The notes below the pieces were generated by a model. The model worked only from the letters and a program-made list of their open reading frames with translations, had not been told where the DNA came from and made no database searches. Both the position numbers and the translations under genes were made by a program. From the NCBI RefSeq assembly GCF_013141775.1, contig NZ_WHOB01000093.1, forward strand, positions 62,001 through 126,000: DNA of 64,000 nucleotides, written 5' to 3'. Every line of letters begins with the position of its first letter. The stretch's first letter is position 1. Of this stretch, positions 43,269 to 51,131 are shown in pieces. The stretch is from Paenibacillus phytohabitans. GTDB taxonomy: Bacteria > Bacillota > Bacilli > Paenibacillales > Paenibacillaceae.

Positions 43269-43576
43269 AGTAACCCTCCTTCCGCATGTGTTCATTTTGA
43301 AAGCAATCATGAAAATTTCAGAACTCTTGCTTTTATTCTATCAACGCACATCATTTGTCACATGCCTCATAGCATCCCTTTACACTTCACTTTCGTGTGA
43401 TGCCGATTAGTCCCTAAGAGGGTAGGGATGGTATACTTTAGTACCATATGACTGGTAATAACTAACAGCATCCGGTAGCGTTACCTACTTCGCGTGTCAC
43501 TTCATGCTTTTGAAAGATAAAGAAACTGTTCAGAAAATGTTCAGATGCTCATGCTAGGGTAGGGACCAAAGGGCAC
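43269..43576 (-). promoter_or_regulatory. Promoter/control region of the EPS operon
   Basis: No gene. The region holds a 10-bp direct repeat AGGGTAGGGA (43419-43428 and 43556-43565), the inverted repeat TGGTA...TACCA (43429-43446), and two GTTCAGA copies (43528-43534 and 43539-43545) exactly 11 bp apart, the phasing of OmpR/PhoB-type binding sites. A weak promoter-like pair (minus strand GTGACA and TAGAAT, short 15-nt spacer, about 43334-43362) lies 65-95 nt before the first start. The DegU-like regulator encoded just upstream is a natural candidate to bind here. Confidence 0.45.
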
Positions 43577-43604
43577 AAAAAAACACGGACATCACTGTCC
43601 GTGC
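43577..43604 (-). terminator. Intrinsic terminator after the DegU-like gene
   Basis: CACGGAC and GTCCGTG arms with a 6-nt loop are followed on the minus strand by seven T. It separates the two-component genes from the EPS operon promoter region. Confidence 0.88.
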
Positions 43605-43631
43605 TCATGAACCATCCGTTATGAGGTAACC

Positions 43632-44267
43632 TTAGTCGTACGACATCTCGTATTTGGTAAGCCCAACCGCATTGGCATATAATGCTGCCTGCGTCCGGTC
43701 CGCTACCTGAAGCTTCGCCAGAATCTGGCTGACATGCTTCTTGACTGTGAATTCACTGATGAACAAGCGGGAAGCGATCTCCCGGTTGCAGGCACCCTGT
43801 CCAAGCTCAATCAACACTTCCTTCTCTTTCGGTGTCAATTCATCCGTTGGACTGTTGCCGCTCATCCGCATCTTGTCTTCCATCAGGCCGGGATCATAAT
43901 ACTTTCTGCCTTTGTGCACCAGTTGAATCGCAAACAGCAATTCCTCCGGCAAAGCTTCCTTCAGCACGTAACCGTCTACCAGCACTTCTTCCGCCTTCAG
44001 GAAATCCTCCCGGCTTGCGGAGGACGTAAGCAGAATGAACTTACTGGAAATTCCGCGTATACGGGCTGCCTTGATAATGTCCAGACCCGATTCATCGGCA
44101 AGCTTCAGGTCAATCAGCACAAGATCAGGCTGTATCTCTTCTATAACGAGAAGAGCTTCCTGGCCATTCGTAGCCTCACCGGCAAACTCCAGATTAGCCT
44201 GCATTGAAATCACAGCAGCCAATCCTCTTCTCACCAAAGGGTGATCATCAACAATGACGATTTTCAC
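43632..44267 (-). CDS. NarL/LuxR-family response regulator (DegU-like)
   Basis: A 211-residue regulator. The receiver domain (about 1-120) has VDDHPLVRRG, phosphoacceptor Asp53 in LVLIDLKLAD, and a conserved Lys in DGYVLKEALP. The C-terminal LuxR helix-turn-helix (about 143-205) has LTPKEKEVLIELGQGACNRE and KKHVSQILAKLQVADRTQAA. The start is GTG after GGAGG. It forms an operon with the sensor kinase 23 nt upstream and lies directly before the EPS operon, which it probably controls. Confidence 0.93.
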   Translation of the reverse strand: MKIVIVDDHPLVRRGLAAVISMQANLEFAGEATNGQEALLVIEEIQPDLVLIDLKLADESGLDIIKAARIRGISSKFILLTSSASREDFLKAEEVLVDGYVLKEALPEELLFAIQLVHKGRKYYDPGLMEDKMRMSGNSPTDELTPKEKEVLIELGQGACNREIASRLFISEFTVKKHVSQILAKLQVADRTQAALYANAVGLTKYEMSYD

Positions 44268-44290
44268 TTGAACGACCTCCTGCCTAAAGT

Positions 44291-45937
44291 TTATGCATTT
44301 TTTAGTTCAGCCACACCGACAGGGATGGAGATCAAAATTCTGGTGCCTGCATTCTCACTGCTGGACAACTGGAAGTCACCGCCAAGGGACTGTGCCAAAT
44401 ATTGCATATTCTTCATTCCCAGTCCGCCGGTGTTATCCTCGGACTCGGTCCAGATCAAGTCCGTATCGAATCCGACGCCATCGTCGATAATCGATAGTCT
44501 GATCCATTTGGGCTTCAGGGACAATTCAACATCCACCCGGCTGGCCGCACCATGACGTATGGCGTTGCCTGTCGCTTCGGAGATAATCCGGAAGAGCGCC
44601 TTGTGGTAAGGATAAGGGAGACTGAAATCATCCCCCGTTATTTTTAGTTCAATTTCCACATCATTGAGCCGGGACAGGCTCTTGAGATGGGAGCGCACCA
44701 TGCCAAGCCAGCTGGGGCCGCCGCTCTTCTTGGAGCTGAGGCTGTAGATGGTGATCCGGAGTTCCTTGGCCACCTTGGTGGCTGAATCGTGAATCAGCTC
44801 AATTTGTTCCTCCAGCTCGCCTTCGGACATTTTGCGCCAGGACTGCTTCAGGGAATGCGTAGCATATACAATGCCAAAAAGGCTCTGTGATACACTGTCA
44901 TGCATTTCATCGGCTATCCGGTTCTGTTCATTCGTGATGATCAGCCGGTTCTCGATCACGCCCAGCTCATGGCGCTCAAGAATAATCGCACTCAGCTCCG
45001 ACAGGAACATCAGCTGCTGGATATACCATCTGCGGCCTTCCAGCCCTTCCGAGGATTCCAGCCTCACGCCGATCATCCCGACGAACCGTGTGCTCATCCT
45101 TACCGGCATCAGCAGGAAATCACCAAGACCCGGCAGACTCTTGAATACCGGTTCCCGCTGCAGCCTCCATTCATGCTCATGCTTCTCCAGCTCCATGAAC
45201 AGAAACCGTTCTTCCTCATGCTGCCAGCCCGTCTGCCGGCTCTCCGGAGCGGGCTCCCCGCTCTTCTTCGCGAACCAGAACAAGGCCTTCTCCAGCCTGG
45301 TAAGCTTTACAACGTAGTCGGTAATGACTTGGCCTATGTTCATGAAATCATGCTGGCTCGATGTTTCCACGATGTGATAAAGCGACTTGATATGTTCCAT
45401 GGTATCGTTGGTCCGCGCGTTTGCTTCCTCCCGTTGCCGCTTTATCCCGTTAACCATTTGCATAACTATAACCGCAAGAGCCAGGGCTAGAAACATGTTG
45501 CCGTTCGTAAGCAAGATTTCGGAGAAAGATTTCCCCGCAGAACCGGGGAGAAAATAACATAGCGCGGCAACGATGCCGAAATACCCGAGAAGCAGGCTCC
45601 AGACAAAATAGAATGATAGCGATCCTGCAGCAATCAGGACAGGACTCAGCACATACAGCTTAAACGGGCTGTCATATCCCCCTGTAAATAGCGTCAATAC
45701 AATGATTCCCGCCAGCTCTATACTGATAACGAGCATAAGAACACGCGGTCTTGCACGAAGCCTCCGGTAATAGAAAGTGAATACTTGAGCAAATAAGAAT
45801 AGCACAATGATTAGTAGGGATTTGTATATTACGGAAGGCCCCGCAGGAACCATGAGGAACATAAACGATGTGAGGGACAAAGAAATGGTTCTGTAAAAGG
45901 CGATCATTCTGTCTTCAGCTGTTGCTTTAATTTTCAT
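44291..45937 (-). CDS. NarL-type sensor histidine kinase with membrane and GAF-like domains
   Basis: A 548-residue kinase. About six membrane spans fill residues 12-170 (a sensor without a large outer loop). A GAF-like region (about 195-325) follows, then HisKA_3 with His346 in RIADEMHDSVSQSLFGIVYA, and HATPase_c with ATGNAIRHGAASR (N-box), IDDGVGFD and GGLGMKNM. The HDxxxQ-type motif (HDSVSQ) suggests it may also dephosphorylate its partner. It is paired with the adjacent DegU-like regulator. The lack of a large extracytoplasmic domain suggests sensing within the membrane or of a cytoplasmic signal by the GAF-like part. Confidence 0.92.
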   Translation of the reverse strand: MKIKATAEDRMIAFYRTISLSLTSFMFLMVPAGPSVIYKSLLIIVLFLFAQVFTFYYRRLRARPRVLMLVISIELAGIIVLTLFTGGYDSPFKLYVLSPVLIAAGSLSFYFVWSLLLGYFGIVAALCYFLPGSAGKSFSEILLTNGNMFLALALAVIVMQMVNGIKRQREEANARTNDTMEHIKSLYHIVETSSQHDFMNIGQVITDYVVKLTRLEKALFWFAKKSGEPAPESRQTGWQHEEERFLFMELEKHEHEWRLQREPVFKSLPGLGDFLLMPVRMSTRFVGMIGVRLESSEGLEGRRWYIQQLMFLSELSAIILERHELGVIENRLIITNEQNRIADEMHDSVSQSLFGIVYATHSLKQSWRKMSEGELEEQIELIHDSATKVAKELRITIYSLSSKKSGGPSWLGMVRSHLKSLSRLNDVEIELKITGDDFSLPYPYHKALFRIISEATGNAIRHGAASRVDVELSLKPKWIRLSIIDDGVGFDTDLIWTESEDNTGGLGMKNMQYLAQSLGGDFQLSSSENAGTRILISIPVGVAELKNA

Positions 45938-46167
45938 CCCACCACCCTATTCTCCAGTTTGTGGAAAATTCGAGCTTATTCTAAGCTATGTTTAAAAGCA
46001 TCATACATGAGAAAAATCACAATAACAAGTTTCGCTTTTTAATGACAGCGTTTACTTTTAAAATAAAAAGCATGTCATTAACCTTTTTTTACAAAATCGC
46101 ACTCAGTTATATCCATAATTCCAAATAATAGCGTATTCATGATCTAACAATGATTTCCTGCACAAGA
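45938..46167. other. AT-rich non-coding stretch upstream of the sensor kinase
   Basis: No gene. It must hold the promoter of the two-component operon. An interrupted inverted repeat AATGACA...TGTCATT spans about 46042-46079 around a GCGTTTAC core. I see no riboswitch. Confidence 0.4.
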
Positions 46168-46204
46168 CGAACAGCCTGTCCCCCTGGAGGGACAGGCTGT
46201 TCGT
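46168..46204. terminator. Very strong hairpin, probable terminator of the small Cys-pair gene
   Basis: A perfect 16-bp stem, ACGAACAGCCTGTCCC with its complement, and a 5-nt loop. It lies 45 nt past the stop codon of the small gene at 46249-46419. The T content after it is modest (TTCGTCTTGT on the minus strand). Confidence 0.65.
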
Positions 46205-46248
46205 TATATAATATTCACAACCGTCATGATCATTCTGTCGTCTGCAGT

Positions 46249-46419
46249 CTACTCAGTCACCGCCGGCAAGGCTGTTTGCTGCTTGGCCTTATTACATATG
46301 CAAATCTGGTAACGCTGTTCGCCAACGATATGATACCCGGTGGACAGAATACGTAAGGTATGGTTTCTTGCGTCCACCTTATGGAGACTGCGGCAACTGA
46401 TGCAGTAATATTCTCTCAT
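46249..46419 (-). CDS. Small Cys-pair protein (possible zinc ribbon), function unknown
   Basis: A 56-residue frame starting MREYYCISC after a good GGAGATGA site and ending LPAVTE. It has a CxxC pair (Cys6, Cys9) and a CxC pair (Cys40, Cys42), consistent with one structural zinc site. Its length is below common gene-calling limits. The ribosome binding site, the Cys pattern and a strong hairpin after the stop support it being real. It stands alone between a two-component operon and an AraC regulator. I do not recognise the family. Confidence 0.65.
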   Translation of the reverse strand: MREYYCISCRSLHKVDARNHTLRILSTGYHIVGEQRYQICICNKAKQQTALPAVTE

Positions 46420-46563
46420 GGCTTCATCTCCGGCATAGTCTAGAAGAACTATTCAAAAAACTGCTAATATGTTCTAAATCATATCACTGTCTTTTTCAGC
46501 ATGTCAACAATAATCTGCAAATTACGACATATATCCAGAAATAAAGTAGAATTATGTCGGTTT

Positions 46564-47418
46564 TTATACGTTGCTGCGGCAGTTCTGCGGAGAAATGCCC
46601 ATATATTTCTTAAACAGCCTTGAGAAATAGAAGGAATCCCTATAATGAAGCATTCCCGCGATTTCCTGAACCTGCAGGGAAGTGTTGAGCAGAAGATGTT
46701 TGGCTTCTGCCATTTTGAGACGGTGGATATATTCATGCAAGGGGTAACCGCTGCTTCTGCGGACCGTACGACGGAGTGTAGACATGGAGATGTGCAGACC
46801 TGCAGCGATTCCAGGCAGATCAGGCTCCTCATAGATGCAGGCATTCAGCACTTCGCGGATATGAGACATGGGTTCTGCCTGCAGGAGCCGGTTATTACCC
46901 TGGATACGCAGTGAACATTCCAGCAGCATCTCTTCGAGCTTCAAGGCCGCCCGGTCCGCATCTCCGGGAGCCCCGCCGTCCATTAGCCCCAGAACCTCTT
47001 CAAACAAGGCCGTAAGTCCCTGCACCCCATCCGCCTGACAGACAGCCCCTCCAGCTATCATTCCGGTCTCCAGCCATTCCGTGACACGGCTTCCGGCGAA
47101 ATTAATATAGTATTCATCCCAATACCCTCCTGAAGGCGGTCCGAAACTGTAGGTGCAGCCGGGACGGAAAAAGAACAGGCTCCCTTCGCGGACCTGCTGC
47201 TCCTTGCCTCCGTTCTCACTATAAGAACCGCCACCGGAAACTATGTATACGAGCGCCCAGTGCTCGAACACCACACCTGAACGAAAAAGCGTTCTTCCCG
47301 GCAGATGACCCGCTTGCCCTATCCGTATCGACTGCAGCCGGAGCCTGGAAGCTTCTACCTTAGGATCGATAATCCGGATCGGATAGGGACTGATCATATA
47401 ATCCATGAGCTTGGGCAT
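46564..47418 (-). CDS. AraC-family transcriptional regulator
   Basis: A 284-residue regulator. The N-terminal cupin-like sensor (about 1-160) includes WALVYIVSGGGSYSENGGKE, EGSLFFFRPGCTYSF and WDEYYINFAG. The two C-terminal helix-turn-helix motifs (about 180-284) include LPGIAAGLHISMSTLRRTVR and LQVQEIAGMLHYRDSFYFSR followed by LFKKYMGISPQ. It is divergent from the GH20 gene with only 85 nt between starts and probably activates it in response to a sugar. The ATG at 47418 is better placed after GGAGG than the one at 47427. Confidence 0.9.
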   Translation of the reverse strand: MPKLMDYMISPYPIRIIDPKVEASRLRLQSIRIGQAGHLPGRTLFRSGVVFEHWALVYIVSGGGSYSENGGKEQQVREGSLFFFRPGCTYSFGPPSGGYWDEYYINFAGSRVTEWLETGMIAGGAVCQADGVQGLTALFEEVLGLMDGGAPGDADRAALKLEEMLLECSLRIQGNNRLLQAEPMSHIREVLNACIYEEPDLPGIAAGLHISMSTLRRTVRRSSGYPLHEYIHRLKMAEAKHLLLNTSLQVQEIAGMLHYRDSFYFSRLFKKYMGISPQNCRSNV

Positions 47419-47502
47419 ACATTGCATTCCTCCACCTGTTTAGGAGTGATATGGTTGTAATGAAGATGATCATATTCTACATGAATAAGAGGTGTCCACG
47501 CT

Positions 47503-49431
47503 ATGCCTGAAAACATTAATTTACAGCTGCTCCCTTACCCCCAGCAGGTCACAGTATCCCAAGGCCAGTTTCCCATTCCCGCCAAGGGGAGTATTGTTCT
47601 GGCCGGTGAGAGGAATCAAACCGCACTCCCGGCAGCACGCAAGCTTCAACAGGTTACTCTACAGGCGGTTCAGCTCCGTCTGTCTCTGTCGGTGGGGATA
47701 CGCCCTTCCACCGTTTCCGCCTTTACCTTCAGCTATAATGCCCTGCTGGCGGCCGGGGCCTATGAGATTCACATTAATGAAGACGGAATCACCATTGCCT
47801 ATGGCTCCCCGGAAGGCGCTTATTATGCGGTTGGTACGCTGAAGCAGCTGCTGGAGCAGTATGGCAGAAGTATTCCCCAGCTGGTTATCCGTGATCAGCC
47901 GGATTTTGCCGCCAGGGGACTCATGATCGATATCAGCCGCAACAAAATCCCCAAGCTGGAAACCCTGTACCGGATCATTGATCTGATGTCCGATCTGAAG
48001 CTGAATCAGTTACAGCTATATATAGAAGGAGTTCCATTTGCCTATGAGTCTTTCCCGCAGGTCTGGGAGCTGGAAACGCCCATTACCGGTGAGGAAATTC
48101 TGCTGCTGGATGCCTACTGCCGTGAGCGTTATATCGAGCTGGTGCCTAACCAGAACAGCTTCGGCCATATGGAGGGCTGGCTGACCCGTCCTGAATTCAA
48201 TAGTCTGGCCGAAATTCCCGAAGGCTTCATGCTCCCTGATCATATGTATGACAGCGATCTGTATCCCGATGGGCTGTTCATGCATCCCGGAACCTTCGAT
48301 ACGGAAGATCCGCAAGTACTGAAGCTTCTGGGCACAATGTATGATGACCTTCTTCCTTACTTCCATTCGCAGCTATTCAATGTCGGATGTGACGAGACCT
48401 ATGAACTGGGACTTGGCAAAAGCAAAGCGAAGGCCGACTCCGCCGGTAAAGGCGAGCTCTATCTCTCTTTCCTGGAGAAAATCCACGGGCTCGTTACGGA
48501 GCGCGGTAAAACCATGCAGTTCTGGGGTGATATCATTATCCAGCATCCGGAGCTGATTCCCCGCCTGCCGAAGGATATTATCGCCATGGAATGGGGCTAC
48601 AGCGCCGCTCATCCGTTCGAAGCGGATACCCTGAAATTCCGTGAAGCGGAGATTCCGTTCTATGTCTGTCCGGGAACCAGCTCTTGGAATTCACTTACCG
48701 GACGGACTGACAATATGCTGGCTAATCTGCGCAGCGCGGCAGTCCACGGCAAACGTAATGGTGCAATCGGCTATCTGATTACAGACTGGGGCGATTTCGG
48801 CCACTGGCAGCATCTGCCGGTCAGCTACGCCGGATTCGTATACGGGGCTGCACTGGCCTGGAATGTGGAGGGCAACCTTGAAGCGGATATTGCCGAATAC
48901 CTGAACACCTCCATCTTCCATGACCGTTCCGGAGCCATCGGGCAATTACTGCTCGATCTCGGAAATTACTATACCTTCGAATCCGGCACCCTCCGCCCGA
49001 ATGATACGGAAATGTCCATGCTGCTGCGCAGCAGTCTGGGTCATGTGCATCTGGCAGAGAGGCTGACCGGAGAGCAGCTTCAGCAGCTTGAGCATTACAT
49101 CACCGGCATAGAAGCAAGACTTGAAGGGCTCGCCCTGGAATGCGAGGATGCCGGTCTTGTCGCTGAAGAGCTAAGCAACGGGATTCACTTCGTGAAGCAT
49201 GCCGTGCAGCTGACCCGGCTTAAGAAACAAATGGCCGGGGCAACGCCGCAGATTGATGCGGCACTCGTTCAGGAGCTGATCCATGATCTGGATCTCCTGC
49301 TACATCATTACCGGCAGCTATGGACCCGGCGCAACCGGCTCGGCGGCCTGGAGCAAAGTGTGTCGAAGCTGGTCCGCCTGCGCGGAGAGTATGTTGCGCT
49401 TGCAGCCAAGCTCAGTGAGGCTGAAGTATAA
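47503..49431 (+). CDS. GH20 family beta-N-acetylhexosaminidase-like hydrolase
   Basis: A 642-residue protein without signal peptide, so probably cytoplasmic. A GH20b-like N-terminal domain (about 1-130) with YGSPEGAYYAVGTLKQLLEQ precedes the GH20 barrel (about 140-470). This includes RGLMIDISRNKIPKLETLYR and the catalytic Asp297-Glu298 pair in FNVGCDETYELG, in which Asp assists the substrate N-acetyl group and Glu is the acid. The C-terminal 170 residues are helical. It likely releases GlcNAc or GalNAc from oligosaccharides imported by the cell. The divergent AraC gene is the likely regulator. Confidence 0.88.
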   Translation: MPENINLQLLPYPQQVTVSQGQFPIPAKGSIVLAGERNQTALPAARKLQQVTLQAVQLRLSLSVGIRPSTVSAFTFSYNALLAAGAYEIHINEDGITIAYGSPEGAYYAVGTLKQLLEQYGRSIPQLVIRDQPDFAARGLMIDISRNKIPKLETLYRIIDLMSDLKLNQLQLYIEGVPFAYESFPQVWELETPITGEEILLLDAYCRERYIELVPNQNSFGHMEGWLTRPEFNSLAEIPEGFMLPDHMYDSDLYPDGLFMHPGTFDTEDPQVLKLLGTMYDDLLPYFHSQLFNVGCDETYELGLGKSKAKADSAGKGELYLSFLEKIHGLVTERGKTMQFWGDIIIQHPELIPRLPKDIIAMEWGYSAAHPFEADTLKFREAEIPFYVCPGTSSWNSLTGRTDNMLANLRSAAVHGKRNGAIGYLITDWGDFGHWQHLPVSYAGFVYGAALAWNVEGNLEADIAEYLNTSIFHDRSGAIGQLLLDLGNYYTFESGTLRPNDTEMSMLLRSSLGHVHLAERLTGEQLQQLEHYITGIEARLEGLALECEDAGLVAEELSNGIHFVKHAVQLTRLKKQMAGATPQIDAALVQELIHDLDLLLHHYRQLWTRRNRLGGLEQSVSKLVRLRGEYVALAAKLSEAEV

Positions 49432-49495
49432 GGATAGAGTTAGTCCCAGGACTATACACGCGCTTAGTGTGATCAGAACAGGTAAGCGCATAAAA

Positions 49496-49700
49496 ATGTT
49501 GTAAGAATTACAACTTTAACCTCCTGATAGGCGGGCTTTTAGAAGGAATGTTGTATGGATTACAACAATTCTCCCGCTAAGCCGGTTGGAAGAGGAGAAA
49601 TGCTGTATTCCGTACAACAATCTCCGGTTAAGGGTTATATATCTCGAAGAATGTTGTATTTCGTGCAGGAATTCTGATCGAAGTTGTACTGGAATGCGGT
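49496..49700. repeat. Short array of about four diverged 51-52 bp repeats
   Basis: Units begin at 49496, 49548, 49600 and 49651. Each starts ATGTTGTA (or ATGCTGTA) and contains a hairpin: GTTGTA-5nt-TACAAC in units 1-2, with unit 3 as GCTGTA/TACAAC and unit 4 decayed. AATTC...CGCTAA-like sequence follows the hairpin in unit 2. Period, hairpin position and the AATTC-CGCT-AA segment resemble the minus-strand reading of the ten-unit array at 27721-28230. The array lies between the GH20 stop and its terminator; no gene is present. Confidence 0.7.
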
Positions 49701-49727
49701 ACCCAAACATTCATGATCTCTAAACAA

Positions 49728-49769
49728 ACGAGTCCCTATCCACAATAGTGGAATTGGGACTCGTTTTTT
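49728..49769 (+). terminator. Intrinsic terminator downstream of GH20 gene and repeat array
   Basis: ACGAGTCCC pairs with GGGACTCGT, with CCAC/GTGG inside, followed by TTTTTT on the plus strand. Together with 49432-49727 it shows that the GH20 transcript carries the 51-bp array in its 3' untranslated part. Confidence 0.85.
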
Positions 49770-49832
49770 ACTGCATCCAGCACTTCCCTGATACTTCCTG
49801 CTCCGCTCTTCCATCCGCCACCCGCCAGTTGG

Positions 49833-50909
49833 TCACTCCGCCGCCCAAGGCTGAGTAGTAGAGCGGACAATCTCATCGCTTGCCGCAGCCTGCTCCATCA
49901 GCAGCGCCAGATATTGATCCTGGCTGCCCTCAGCCAGGCTGTAGAATGAAGGGCCTCCCTCTACATGCCGCTGCATTCTGTCCAGACTCTCGGCGATAGC
50001 AATTTCTTCCTCCGTTAGCCGGGCAGGAATAAAGGGATTGCGGTACAGCCACTCCCCGTCCCCCATAATCCCCCTGAGATATAGGCCCTCCAGGTTCCCG
50101 CCATGACCGGCATCGATCCGCCGCAGCTTGCTGTAGACTGGAGTGTCATAGCTCTGCAGCCAGGAGACTTCATCGTTCATCATCTCTCCACGTTCCCCCC
50201 GGACGAGCACGCGGCCAGCGCGAATCCAGGAGAAATACTGGTCACGGGTGAAATCATAGACCCCCAGCTTGCCGCCGAATTCCAGGACAGCCAGCGTTTG
50301 CTCGGTCTGCACCAGCTCCTCGGCAGCCGGAGGCCCGCTGCGCTGCGGGCCGTTAATAATAGAAGAACCGAAACGCTGTGCACGGATACTCACGTTCTCG
50401 AAGCGGAGATCCAGCAGCTGCCGGATCAGGCTGATCCCGTGATATCCATGGGCCGCTGACACCTGCGCCTGACTGATTGTCCCGAGGCGTCCTGAGCGGG
50501 CCAGCCGGATCCGGGCTGCATGCATCGGCTGGAACATATACTGCTCGGCTATCTGGATAACGGCTGAACGGTCCAGCGCATTCCATAGCTGAGTGAGCTG
50601 TTCCAGATCCGGTGCCGGCGGAGTTTCCGCCAGGAGCGGAATCCCTTCCGCCGCCAGTCTAATGATGTAATCTTTACTGGCCTCCCGCTTCAGGCAGATA
50701 ACAGCAAATGAATAGCCGCCTGCTTCAATAAACGTATCGATGGAAGTATATACTTCCACTCCCCAGATTCTCTTCAATGCATCCGCTTTATCCTTATTAC
50801 GGACGTACATGGCCCCTACGGCAAAGCGCTCCGGAAGCGCTCTGGCGATCCGCAGATAGAATTCAGCCCGCCAGCCTCCGCCCACCAGTCCGAACCTGAT
50901 AATATCCAT
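49833..50909 (-). CDS. Gfo/Idh/MocA family oxidoreductase
   Basis: A 358-residue protein. The Rossmann start is FGLVGGGWRAEFYLRIARAL, followed by AVICLKREASKDYIIRLAAE and the EKP-like position LLAETPPAP, where the usual Lys is absent (ETP in place of EKP). The missing catalytic Lys is unusual for an active dehydrogenase and may mean changed chemistry. The C-terminal domain runs to about 350. The start at 50909 is placed after AAGGAAGG. Substrate unknown, probably a sugar or inositol derivative. Confidence 0.82.
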   Translation of the reverse strand: MDIIRFGLVGGGWRAEFYLRIARALPERFAVGAMYVRNKDKADALKRIWGVEVYTSIDTFIEAGGYSFAVICLKREASKDYIIRLAAEGIPLLAETPPAPDLEQLTQLWNALDRSAVIQIAEQYMFQPMHAARIRLARSGRLGTISQAQVSAAHGYHGISLIRQLLDLRFENVSIRAQRFGSSIINGPQRSGPPAAEELVQTEQTLAVLEFGGKLGVYDFTRDQYFSWIRAGRVLVRGERGEMMNDEVSWLQSYDTPVYSKLRRIDAGHGGNLEGLYLRGIMGDGEWLYRNPFIPARLTEEEIAIAESLDRMQRHVEGGPSFYSLAEGSQDQYLALLMEQAAASDEIVRSTTQPWAAE

Positions 50910-51004
50910 GCTTAACATCCTTCCTTTCTGCACTGCTCACATAGTTTTATTCTGTTGCTCCCGCCTTCTCCCGGCCTATAATCTCTGCGGTTAAATAGTC
51001 CGTT

Positions 51005-51019
51005 AGTCCCCCAGGGACT
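51005..51019. promoter_or_regulatory. Inverted repeat just upstream of the comQ-like promoter
   Basis: AGTCCC and GGGACT form a perfect 6-bp inverted repeat with a 3-nt spacer, ending 17 bp before the -35 box. Its placement suits an activator site. An extra half-site TAGTCC precedes it at about 50997. Confidence 0.45.
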
Positions 51020-51036
51020 TCATTTCCAAAATTGGA

Positions 51037-51065
51037 TTGAAATAGGCTGAATCTAGGACTATAAT
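51037..51065 (+). promoter_or_regulatory. Sigma-A promoter of the comQ-like/precursor operon
   Basis: TTGAAA (51037-51042) and TATAAT (51060-51065) are separated by exactly 17 bp, close to the vegetative consensus. The ATG of the comQ-like gene is 67 nt downstream of the -10. Confidence 0.75.
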
Positions 51066-51131
51066 CATGACAAATACCCACTTTTTTCCTAATAGTAGAA
51101 GAACAATACATTGTTGACAGGAGACAAGCCT

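Noticed and set aside
46042..46079. Possible catabolite-responsive element upstream of the DegS-like kinase
   Set aside because: TGACAGCGTTTACT has two mismatches to the consensus at fixed positions; too weak to call.
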